Below are positions 26,015 to 34,394 of a stretch of 64,000 nt of DNA, piece by piece. Under the pieces are notes generated by a model, which made no database searches, had not been told where the DNA came from, and saw only the letters and a list, made by a program, of their open reading frames with translations. Source of the DNA: Sulfurospirillum sp. (GTDB taxonomy: Bacteria; Campylobacterota; Campylobacteria; Campylobacterales; Sulfurospirillaceae). Both the position numbers and the translations under genes were made by a program. Position 1 is the stretch's first letter, and every line of letters begins with the position of its first letter. The stretch covers positions 124,001 through 188,000 of the forward strand of contig JADGDR010000005.1 in assembly GCA_016744795.1 (NCBI GenBank), given 5' to 3'.

Positions 26015-27183
26015 GTTATTTAAGAGAAGATGGTAAAAAAGGTGTTAGAAATGTCATCTTAGTCTGTTATCTTGTTGAGTGTGCAAAATTTGTTTGTGAA
26101 AAAATAGTATCAAAGTTTGATGATGATATCCAGCTCGTTGGACTTTCAGGATGTTATCCAAATGAGTATACATTTAATATATTAAAAGCAATAACAACAC
26201 ATCAAAATGTTGGAGCAGTTTTACTTGTCTCTTTAGGGTGCGAGTGTTTTGATAAAAAAGCTTTATATAAAGCCATAATAAAGAGTGGTAGAGAAGTTGA
26301 AATACTGACAATTCAAGAAAACAGTGGAACAAAACAGAGCATCAAAATAGGAAGTTTATGGGTTGAAGAAGCCATTACAAAGATTAAAAAAGTTCCAAGA
26401 GAAGATATACGAGTAGATGAATTGGTTATAGGAACTATTTGTGGAGGTAGCGATGGTATGAGTGGGATAAGTGGAAATCCTGCTGTTGGAAAAGCTTTTG
26501 ATAGGTTCATAGAAGATGGTGCTAGATGTATTTTTGAAGAGACAGGCGAGCTTATTGGGTGTGAACATATTATGGCAAATAGAGCAGTAAATAAGAAAGT
26601 GGCCAAAGATTTGTTATATGCGGTTCAAAAGGCTGAAAGATATTATACTACCATGGGGCATGGAAGTTTTTCTGATGGAAATGCAACAGGAGGACTCACG
26701 ACTCAAGAAGAAAAATCTATGGGAGCATATGCAAAGAGTGGTTCTTCTCGCATAAGTGGTGTTCTAAAGCCATCATTATATCCAAAAAGTAAGGGGCTAT
26801 TTTTACTTGATGTTGTGCCAGATGGCAAAGAGTTATGGGCATTTCCAAATCCAAATGATACTTCTGAAATTATAGAACTCATAGCAAGTGGTGCTCATAT
26901 AGTATTATTTGTAACTGGTAGAGGATCTGTTGTAGGTTCCGGAATTTCTCCTGTTATCAAAATATGTGCAAATCCAGATACCTATAAAAAACTAGAAGAA
27001 GATATGGATATAAATGCAGGTAAAATCATAAAGGGTGAAGCCACTATTGAAGATATTGCTAGTGAAATATATGATATTGTTTTAGATGTTTGTGGAGGTA
27101 AACAAAGTAAATCTGAAATTTTGGGGCATAGAGAATTTGCACTTGGATATAAGTATTTTGATAATAAAATAAACTGTTTTTAA
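26008..27183 (+). CDS. uxaA: Altronate dehydratase large subunit (UxaA C-terminal domain)
   Basis: This 391-residue UxaA-family catalytic subunit, with the separate small subunit, dehydrates D-altronate to 2-keto-3-deoxygluconate in the galacturonate branch. Visible family blocks are GYLREDGKKGVRNVILV, SGCYPNE, LGCECF, GTICGGSDGMSGISGNP, EETGELIGCEH, TGRGSVVGSG and ICANPDTYKK. Conserved cysteines and Glu residues in these blocks fit its iron- or manganese-dependent mechanism. The stop codon TAA (27181-27183) coincides with the first bases of the right-hand eda remnant, so the recombination joint lies exactly at the gene end. The protein appears full length. Confidence 0.88.
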   Translation: MLGYLREDGKKGVRNVILVCYLVECAKFVCEKIVSKFDDDIQLVGLSGCYPNEYTFNILKAITTHQNVGAVLLVSLGCECFDKKALYKAIIKSGREVEILTIQENSGTKQSIKIGSLWVEEAITKIKKVPREDIRVDELVIGTICGGSDGMSGISGNPAVGKAFDRFIEDGARCIFEETGELIGCEHIMANRAVNKKVAKDLLYAVQKAERYYTTMGHGSFSDGNATGGLTTQEEKSMGAYAKSGSSRISGVLKPSLYPKSKGLFLLDVVPDGKELWAFPNPNDTSEIIELIASGAHIVLFVTGRGSVVGSGISPVIKICANPDTYKKLEEDMDINAGKIIKGEATIEDIASEIYDIVLDVCGGKQSKSEILGHREFALGYKYFDNKINCF

Positions 27184-27300
27184 GGATTATTTAAAACTAG
27201 ATAATGTACTATGTTTGGGTTGTTGATATGAATTAATTTGACTACAATAACATAAAAAAACAGCTTCTTCAATTCTGATGAATACAATAGGATAAATTTT
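27178..27300 (+). pseudogene. Direct repeat copy B: degraded eda 3' end right of the hexuronate operon
   Basis: After the uxaA stop the sequence continues as the same eda-like 3' end found at 16389-16524. In frame it reads [13 protein letters not shown] and then breaks with a TGA. Further on, ACTACAATAACATAAAAAA and GCTTCTTCAATTCTGATGAA match copy A closely. Short deletions have removed the CGGSW-equivalent codons, so it is non-functional. It carries the ribosome site used by the downstream GntR gene. Together with copy A it forms direct repeats around the operon. Confidence 0.75.
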
Positions 27301-28024
27301 GTTTGATAAAAACGGCATACCTTTATATATACAACTCAAAAATAAACTTTTAAAAGATATAAGAGAAAATTATAAACCAAATGATATTATTCCTGCTGAG
27401 GGAGAAATAGAAAAATTATATAATGTGAGTAGAATAACTGTTAGAAGAGCAATAGAAGAACTTGGGAAAGAGGGCATTTTAGTTAAAAAGCAAGGAAAAG
27501 GGACTTTTGTTAGAGAACAAAAAATTCTTTATGATGCAAACTCTATTGGTTCATTAACCCAAAGATTAAAAAAACAAAATCACCAATTATCGACAGCATC
27601 AATTGAATTTGAGATTATAAAAGATGATCATATTGTAAAAGAGTTATTAAATTGTGATATTCTTTTGTGCATTAAAAGGTTTAGATTGTTAGATGATGTA
27701 CCTTTTGCTTTAATGTTAAATTATTTAGACATAAATACTGTGCCAAATTTACAAAAAAACTTTAAAATAGAGTCATTATATACTTTCTTGAAAAATGAAT
27801 ATGCTTTAGAATTTTTTACTGCACAAGAGACTGTTAGTGCAAAAGCGGCATCAAAAGATGAAGCAAAAAGACTTGACATAGAAGAAAAACATCCACTTCT
27901 CTCACTTCAAAGACTCTCTTTTGATAAACATAGTAAACCTGTTGAGTTTTCAGATTTACTTATTAAAGCCGATATGTATAAACATAAAATTATGCTCTCA
28001 CAGGAAAAAGTCTTAAGTATCTAA
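27299..28024 (+). CDS. GntR-family regulator, HutC/UTRA subfamily
   Basis: The 241-residue protein has a GntR winged helix (PLYIQLKNKLLKDI, PAEGEIEKLYNVSRITVRRA) and a UTRA effector domain (ALMLNYLDINTVPNL, EFSDLLIKADMYKHKI). The start is TTG 27299 with AGGA eight bases upstream, inside the eda remnant; no ATG is available before the conserved FDKNGIPLYIQ block. UTRA proteins sense sugars or sugar derivatives, so it may control the uronate operon or the aldehyde dehydrogenase. Its stop overlaps the converging tex gene by four bases, which leaves no room for a terminator. Confidence 0.85.
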   Translation: MFDKNGIPLYIQLKNKLLKDIRENYKPNDIIPAEGEIEKLYNVSRITVRRAIEELGKEGILVKKQGKGTFVREQKILYDANSIGSLTQRLKKQNHQLSTASIEFEIIKDDHIVKELLNCDILLCIKRFRLLDDVPFALMLNYLDINTVPNLQKNFKIESLYTFLKNEYALEFFTAQETVSAKAASKDEAKRLDIEEKHPLLSLQRLSFDKHSKPVEFSDLLIKADMYKHKIMLSQEKVLSI

Positions 28025-30123
28025 TCTTTCAAGGATATAGATACTCGATTTTTTTCCAAATCTACACTTAAAATCCTTAGATTTTTAAATTGTTGATTTA
28101 TATGCATTACGTCCATTAGGTGTGAAATACGTTTATGGGAATATTCAGAAATATGTAAAAGTGCGTCATTTTTAAGTCCAATATCTATAAACGCACCAAA
28201 ATCGGTAATATTCCTTACTACTCCACTTACAAAATCTCCCTCTTTTAATTCGTCAATATTTTTTATATCTTCACAAAAAGAGACTTGTTCTAACTCTTCA
28301 CGTATATCGTAACCAGGTTTTTGAAGCTCAATTACTATATCTTTTAGACTTTCAACACCACAATTAAAATCTTTTGAGAGTTCTTGAAGTAAATTATTGT
28401 CTATTTTTTCTAATTCAAACTTTTCTTTTATATATTTTGCTACTTTATAGTTTTCAGGATGAATCCCACTATTGTCTAAAAAAGACTTGCCATTTTTAAT
28501 GCGTAAAAAACCAACACTTTGTTCGTAGGCTTTTGTTCCTAAACCCTTTACATGTAAGAGTTCTTTCTTACATGTAAAGCCTTTAATTTCATCTCTATAA
28601 GTTATGATATTTTTTGCTAGTCTTTCGCTAATACCTGAGACAAAAGAGAGTAATTTATATGAAGCAGAGTTTAAATCTACTCCTACTCTATTTACTAGGT
28701 TGTATGTAATTGCACCGAGTTTTTTAGCTAAGTCGCTCTGATTTACATCATGTTGATACTGTCCAATACCAAGAGATTTTGGATCTATTTTTACTAAAGT
28801 TGCCATGGGGTCACGAAGTCGTCCTGCTATAGAGATTGCACCTCGTATTGTTACATCTAAAAAACCATACTCTTCTTGGGCTATTTTTGAAGCAGAATAG
28901 ATTGAAGCTCCTATTTCGCTAACAACTGCATATTTTACAGCTAATGTGTTTTTGTTTATCAAATCAGATATAAACGTGGCACTCTCTTTTGACCCAGTTC
29001 CATTGCCTATGGCAATTGCTGTTATTTTGTATTTTTTAATTAGGTTTAGAACTATCTGAGAAGCTTTTTTTGTATCGCTTAAAAGATATATGACATCAGA
29101 GTCCAAATATAAGCCATTTTCATCGATGACCGCTAATTTACATCCTGTTCTAAATCCTGGATCTATTCCGAGTATAATTTGTCCCATTAAAGGTGGAGTT
29201 ATCAAAAGTTCGTTTAGATTTTTACCAAAAAGGTTTATCGCTTCATCACTTGCTTTTTGTTTTAAAGCTGAGAGTAATTCTCTTTTAAGGCTTGGAAGCA
29301 GAAGTCTTTTTAGTCCATCTTTATAGGCTTCAAATACATATATGCTTGAAGAGTTTGCATGTTTAGGGATACGATACTGTTTTATTCCATTTATGAGATA
29401 TTCCTCATCAGATTCTATCTTTAAGCTTAGCTGTTTTTCATTGACTGCTCTAAAAATGGCTAGAAGTCTATGAGATTTTATGTAAGTTACTTTTTGGTTT
29501 ATTTTTGCCAAATCTTTGTAAAGTCCATTTTCTTCAAAGGTTTTTGTCTTTTTTGTTACAAGTTGTCCATGATTTAAAAGGTTTTTTCTAAGCGCATCTT
29601 TTGTTCGTATTTCTTGTGAATAACGAAGAGCAATGATGTCCCCAGAACCCTTTAACGCATCGTCTATACTCTTTACATGTAGAGACAAAAAACCTTTTGC
29701 TTTTAGTTTGATTTCATCACTAGAGTGCCTCATAGTTGAAATAATATTTGCTAATGGTTCAAGTCCATTTTTTACAGCTTCATCGGCCCTTGTACTTTTT
29801 GTACCTTTGAATGGTTCATAAATATCTTCTAAAGCAGTAAGTGTTGTTGCAGTGCCAAGTAACTCTTGAAGTTTAGGTGTAAAAACTTCTTTTTCTTTGA
29901 GTATATTTGAAATTTCATCTTTTCTTTTGAAAAGTTTTTGCGTATATTCATACACCTCTTGAAATTTTAAGAGGACTTCATCACTCGCATTATTTGTCAT
30001 ATCTTTTCTATACCGTGCTATAAAAGCTATAGTACACCCTTCTTCAAGCATAGAGATGATGTTTTTTATGCTCTTATCGTCTAAATTAGTTTTTGTTTTT
30101 ATGATATTTATAATATTGTTCAT
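28021..30123 (-). CDS. tex: Transcription accessory protein Tex (S1 RNA-binding)
   Basis: Tex is a conserved cytoplasmic nucleic-acid-binding protein linked to transcription and stress tolerance. The 700-residue protein has the expected order: an N-terminal helical region, a YqgF/RNase H-like domain (ILGIDPGFRTGCKLAVI near 315), helix-hairpin-helix repeats (TCKKELLHVKGLGTKAYEQS) and a C-terminal S1 domain (EGDFVSGVVRNITDFGAFID, ending near 697). It starts 10 bases after hsdR and so may ride on the hsd transcript. Three TACATGTA elements lie in it, two forming an inverted pair at 28546-28579. Confidence 0.93.
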   Translation of the reverse strand: MNNIINIIKTKTNLDDKSIKNIISMLEEGCTIAFIARYRKDMTNNASDEVLLKFQEVYEYTQKLFKRKDEISNILKEKEVFTPKLQELLGTATTLTALEDIYEPFKGTKSTRADEAVKNGLEPLANIISTMRHSSDEIKLKAKGFLSLHVKSIDDALKGSGDIIALRYSQEIRTKDALRKNLLNHGQLVTKKTKTFEENGLYKDLAKINQKVTYIKSHRLLAIFRAVNEKQLSLKIESDEEYLINGIKQYRIPKHANSSSIYVFEAYKDGLKRLLLPSLKRELLSALKQKASDEAINLFGKNLNELLITPPLMGQIILGIDPGFRTGCKLAVIDENGLYLDSDVIYLLSDTKKASQIVLNLIKKYKITAIAIGNGTGSKESATFISDLINKNTLAVKYAVVSEIGASIYSASKIAQEEYGFLDVTIRGAISIAGRLRDPMATLVKIDPKSLGIGQYQHDVNQSDLAKKLGAITYNLVNRVGVDLNSASYKLLSFVSGISERLAKNIITYRDEIKGFTCKKELLHVKGLGTKAYEQSVGFLRIKNGKSFLDNSGIHPENYKVAKYIKEKFELEKIDNNLLQELSKDFNCGVESLKDIVIELQKPGYDIREELEQVSFCEDIKNIDELKEGDFVSGVVRNITDFGAFIDIGLKNDALLHISEYSHKRISHLMDVMHINQQFKNLRILSVDLEKNRVSISLKD

Positions 30124-30133
30124 GATTATCTAC

Positions 30134-33103
30134 CTACTTGTTAAAATTATTATATAACTCTTTTGACATTGTTTTCATCCAATATGATTTAAAATCTATA
30201 TCTGCAAATATTTTATTAAAGAACTCTTCATTTGTACTCTTTTTTGCTAACATAGTTTTAATAAAAAAGTCTTTTTTAAATTGTGTTTCAAACTCGTCAT
30301 AACTATTAACTTTTGCTATATCTTGTAAATCTTCATTTTTCATAAGTGCTTGCATCGGTTGGTCATAAAAAGCAAGTCTATCTTCATCGCTAAAATCCAT
30401 ACCAAACAGATCATTGATTCTTTGAATCAATGTTTCTAATTCTTCTTCCACAATGTCTTTTTTCCTGCTCCCACCACTAGAAAAACCTTTTAACTCTTTT
30501 TCATCGCCTTTTTCCAAAGATATATCTTCACCTTTAGTTTTAGTTCCATTCATTCTTTTTAGTTTATAAAAATCTAAACTTAAAAGCTCATCAAGTTCTA
30601 TTTTTGAAAAACTATTCTTTGGAAACTTTTTTATAAGTGCTCCTAAGTAAATATACATCTCATATAGACTAAGTTTTTTAAATGGATAAATTTGAATTAA
30701 GAAGTTATATGCCCTAAAATACTTAATTACATAAGTTTTAAACTCTTCTTGTTTATTTTCATCGTCTAATTTTATAAATCTTTCAATTGCAAAATTTATA
30801 AAATTATCCATATTTGCAATATCAAAACCATCTCTTTGTTCTTTAAAATAAAGTTTACAATACTCACTTATCTCATCTTCAAAACATATATGAAACTCTT
30901 CTATTTTGTGATAAAACTCAAAAACTATATTTGGGTCGGTTATTTTTTCAATATTTGTTGATGTATAGTATCTTGAAAAAGAGTCTCTAATAGTATCTAT
31001 ATCATTTACGAAGTCCAATACAAAAGTGTTGTTTTTACCTTTTGTAACTCTATTGAGTCGTGATAAGGTTTGAACAGCAGTAACACCGTTTAACATCTTA
31101 TCGACATACATAGCACATAGTTTTGGTTGGTCAAAGCCTGTTTGGTACTTGTCCGCAACAATCAAAAACTTAACTTCATTAACACTATCAAACACTTCAG
31201 GTAATTCACTCTCTTTAATAGCATTTAAACTCTCTTCTGTATATTTAATCTCATCTAATTCAAGTTCACCAGAAAATGCAATTAAAGACTTAGTATTTGG
31301 ATAATGTGACGCTAGATACTTGTCCATAGAGAGTTTATACTTTAAAGCATGAAGTCTTGAGCTTGTTACTATCATCGCTTTAGATCTATTTTTTATCCAA
31401 CTTTGTCTATTTGCCATAAAGTCTTCTACAATGGTTTCTACTTTTTGGTTTATATTGTGAACATGCAGATTTATAAAAGTTCCAATTGCTTTATTTGCTC
31501 CACTTTTTTCAAATATGGGATTATTTTTGATTTTTTTACCAATTTTAAAGTAAGTATCACTTATCATATAGTTTCTAAGAGGGTCTAAGATAAAACCTTC
31601 TTCAATAGCTTGTCGCATAGAGTACAAATCAAACTCATGTGGTTTTCCATCACTCCCAAAGCGTCCAAAGATTTGCATTGTTTTATCTTTTGGAGTAGCA
31701 GTGAATGCAAAAAAGCTTAAATGTCCCGTATTTGTAATAGCATCAATGATTTCATTTAGTTTGTCTTCGCTTGTTTTGTCGTACTTTTTTTCTAACTCTT
31801 TTGCTTCATCTAGTGTTTTTCCTGCAAGTGAGAGTTTAAGATAGTTCATGTTTTCACCACTTGTGCTTGAGTGTGCTTCATCTATGATGATGGCATACTT
31901 TTTCTTAGAGAGTTTATCGAGCTCTTTATATGCATATGAAAACTTTTGAATAGTAGTTATGATTATCTTTGCACCTTTTTTAAGTGCCTTTGCTAAGTCT
32001 TTTGAGTCTTTGTTTTTGTCTATTTTGACTACTATTCCTCTTGTTTTATCAAGCTGATAAATAGCTTTTTGGAGTTGAGCATCTAAGACTTTTCTATCTG
32101 TTAAAACTAAGATACTATCAAAGATAGGGTTTTCAAACTCATCATGAAGTTTTGAGAGTCTGTGAGCTAACCAAGATATAGAGTTTGTTTTACCGCTTCC
32201 TGCACTGTGTTGAATCAGGTACTTATGTCCTACTTTTTCTTCTTTTACTTTAGTTTCTAAACTTTTTACAACGTCAAGTTGATGAAACCTTGGAAATATA
32301 GCTGTTTTTTTACTTGGGACTTTTTCATCTTCTTGAATAAAATAAAAGTTTCTAAAGATGTCAAGCAAAGAGTCTTGTAAAAGTATCTCTTCCCATAGGT
32401 AGTGAGTTTTTAGTTTTCCATCTACTATTGGGTTTCCTGCACCATCCTCGAAACCTTTGTTAAAAGGCAGAAAGAAAGTATCTTTGCCTTTAAGATGGGT
32501 TGTCATGCTTACTTCGTCGTTATCAAGTGCAAAGTATATCAATGCTCTTTGGTTAAAGTCTGTTAGTTTACTTTTTACATCTCTATCTAATTTGAATTGC
32601 TCTTCTGCTTTTTTTGTATCTTGACCTGTATATCTGTTTTTAAGCTCCATTACAACTATAGGAAGTCCATTTAAAAACAAAACCATATCTATGGAAGTTT
32701 TAGCTGTTTCTTCAAAGTAAAGTTGTCTTGTAATAGAAAAAATATTTGCTTGGTAATTTTTAAGTGTTTTTTCGTTTTTGTTATTGTTTGGTTTAAAATA
32801 TACAAGTTTTAGATTTGAGGAGAGAGAAAAATCTTCTACGCCTTCTCTTAAAACTTTTATCAAACCTTTTTGTTTTATACTTGTGCTTATGGTATCTAGG
32901 AGTTTATCTTGCCAGTTTTGAGGACGTGATTTTTGGAACTCTTTTAAAAGCTCATTTTGTGTAGCTTCTAAAAACTTAAATAGCTCTTTTTTGTTTAAAG
33001 AATACTTTTTATCAAAATCTTCGCTTTTGCTTTGTCTGTAACCATCTTGTATAAGTGAATTTTCTATCAGCTCTTCTATATCTTTTTCTAAAATCTGACT
33101 CAT
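30134..33103 (-). CDS. hsdR: Type I restriction enzyme, R subunit (HsdR)
   Basis: HsdR is the ATP-driven translocase and nuclease of a type I restriction system. The 989-residue protein has the N-terminal nuclease motif (DMVLFLNGLPIVVMELKNR, with D and ExK). The SF2 motor motifs follow: Walker A HSAGSGKTNS, TDRKVLD, IIDEAHSS, FTATP, and DKYQTGFDQP with LSRLNR near 690-715. The C-terminal helical domain contacts HsdM. All motifs are intact. It follows hsdS after 13 bases in the order M-S-R. Confidence 0.95.
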   Translation of the reverse strand: MSQILEKDIEELIENSLIQDGYRQSKSEDFDKKYSLNKKELFKFLEATQNELLKEFQKSRPQNWQDKLLDTISTSIKQKGLIKVLREGVEDFSLSSNLKLVYFKPNNNKNEKTLKNYQANIFSITRQLYFEETAKTSIDMVLFLNGLPIVVMELKNRYTGQDTKKAEEQFKLDRDVKSKLTDFNQRALIYFALDNDEVSMTTHLKGKDTFFLPFNKGFEDGAGNPIVDGKLKTHYLWEEILLQDSLLDIFRNFYFIQEDEKVPSKKTAIFPRFHQLDVVKSLETKVKEEKVGHKYLIQHSAGSGKTNSISWLAHRLSKLHDEFENPIFDSILVLTDRKVLDAQLQKAIYQLDKTRGIVVKIDKNKDSKDLAKALKKGAKIIITTIQKFSYAYKELDKLSKKKYAIIIDEAHSSTSGENMNYLKLSLAGKTLDEAKELEKKYDKTSEDKLNEIIDAITNTGHLSFFAFTATPKDKTMQIFGRFGSDGKPHEFDLYSMRQAIEEGFILDPLRNYMISDTYFKIGKKIKNNPIFEKSGANKAIGTFINLHVHNINQKVETIVEDFMANRQSWIKNRSKAMIVTSSRLHALKYKLSMDKYLASHYPNTKSLIAFSGELELDEIKYTEESLNAIKESELPEVFDSVNEVKFLIVADKYQTGFDQPKLCAMYVDKMLNGVTAVQTLSRLNRVTKGKNNTFVLDFVNDIDTIRDSFSRYYTSTNIEKITDPNIVFEFYHKIEEFHICFEDEISEYCKLYFKEQRDGFDIANMDNFINFAIERFIKLDDENKQEEFKTYVIKYFRAYNFLIQIYPFKKLSLYEMYIYLGALIKKFPKNSFSKIELDELLSLDFYKLKRMNGTKTKGEDISLEKGDEKELKGFSSGGSRKKDIVEEELETLIQRINDLFGMDFSDEDRLAFYDQPMQALMKNEDLQDIAKVNSYDEFETQFKKDFFIKTMLAKKSTNEEFFNKIFADIDFKSYWMKTMSKELYNNFNK

Positions 33104-33116
33104 AAACTCTTTCCTT

Positions 33117-34394
33117 TTATAAAATCTCTATCTTTCCTGTCACTGCTTCACTGATGAGTGACTCTTTTGCTTGTTTTAGTTTTTTTATGCTTTGTTTTGT
33201 TTTTTCGATTGTGTTGTCGAAAGTTTCTATTTTTTTATCTAGGTAATTTGATATTTGTTTTTGTTCTTTTATATTTGGGAAACTTAAATATACATCTTTT
33301 AAATTTGTTTGTGCAATATTTTTTCTTATACTTCCACTACCAAATAAAATTATCTGTTTTCGTATTTCAAAAGATTGAAAACAATATCTTTTAAAATCTA
33401 AATCCAAATCATCTGTAATTTGTCGTCCTCGTATAACAAAACCACCAAATAATGCTTTTGCATCATCATAATAAACAGTACTTAACGCTAATTCTTCTGC
33501 TGTTTCAGATGTTCTATTGAAAAGTACATCTCCTTTTTTAAGTAGATTTTCTTTTACAATAGATTCTGAAACACTTACTAAACCTTCAATATCTTTTTCT
33601 AATATAAAATCAGTATTTATAGTTTCTTTTACATTGACAAACTTTAAACCTTTTCCATAGTTTGAAGAATCCGAGTTTACACCATTTTTAAACTTAAAAA
33701 TATATCCTAACTTTTTAGTTTTCCAATTGCATTCATTTTTAACAACTTTTAGTTTTCCTGTGACTACTTCGTTTATCAAACTCTGTTTTGCATTTTCAAG
33801 TTTAGTGATAAGCTCCTCTTTTTTTGAGATAACAGCATCAAAAGTGTTAGACTTTTCATCTAAAAAATTTGCTATTTTTTGTTGCTCAGATATAGAAGGG
33901 ACTAAAAGTCTTGCATTTTTAATTAGGTCTTTATTTAAAAGTTTTGCACCATAAATATTATCATTTGCATAAAAAATTAAATATATTGATAAGGCATAGT
34001 ACCAAAAGTTAAGATTAATATTCTTATTATTGATGAAAGAAGCAATTGCTTCATTTGTATATAAATCAATTTCATTAAAAGTAACTTGACCAACAGATAA
34101 TTTAAAAGTATATAATAAAGAACCCTTAGGTACTATTTTCATATTATAATCTTTTATTGCCTCATCTGATAGTCTTTGTTTTGCATTACTAGTTAACTTG
34201 TTTTTAATGTCAGAAATAGAAACCCAAACATTATCACCATAAAAATACTTATCTTTTGAAGTAGATGGAGTTGAACCAACAATATATTTTAATAAATATT
34301 TCAAACTCATTTTATTCCAAGTTTTAGGATAATTTTCTATCCAATATAACTTGCTAGGTCTAAATTCCCCTTGTTCTCTTACTCCATACTGCAT
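33117..34394 (-). CDS. hsdS: Type I restriction enzyme, specificity subunit (HsdS)
   Basis: HsdS determines the bipartite DNA target. The 425-residue protein has two target-recognition domains, each followed by a conserved helical spacer. The first spacer contains EQQKIANFLDEK and SLINEVVTGKL, and the second contains EQKQISNYLDKK and SLISEAVTGKI. The similar spacers make domain swapping by recombination possible, but no spare hsdS fragment is in the window. ATG 34394 overlaps the hsdM stop (TGATG); TTG 34397 is an alternative one codon earlier. The first domain ends near residue 150 and the second near 370. Confidence 0.93.
   Translation of the reverse strand: MQYGVREQGEFRPSKLYWIENYPKTWNKMSLKYLLKYIVGSTPSTSKDKYFYGDNVWVSISDIKNKLTSNAKQRLSDEAIKDYNMKIVPKGSLLYTFKLSVGQVTFNEIDLYTNEAIASFINNKNINLNFWYYALSIYLIFYANDNIYGAKLLNKDLIKNARLLVPSISEQQKIANFLDEKSNTFDAVISKKEELITKLENAKQSLINEVVTGKLKVVKNECNWKTKKLGYIFKFKNGVNSDSSNYGKGLKFVNVKETINTDFILEKDIEGLVSVSESIVKENLLKKGDVLFNRTSETAEELALSTVYYDDAKALFGGFVIRGRQITDDLDLDFKRYCFQSFEIRKQIILFGSGSIRKNIAQTNLKDVYLSFPNIKEQKQISNYLDKKIETFDNTIEKTKQSIKKLKQAKESLISEAVTGKIEIL

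Noticed and set aside
26313-26606. A - strand open frame of 97 codons opposite uxaA
   Set aside because: It lies within a well-supported gene and has shadow-type composition.
16389-27300. A transposon or integrative element carrying the hexuronate operon
   Set aside because: No transposase, integrase, terminal inverted repeats or tRNA target is present; the flanking repeats are eda gene remnants, which points to homologous recombination.
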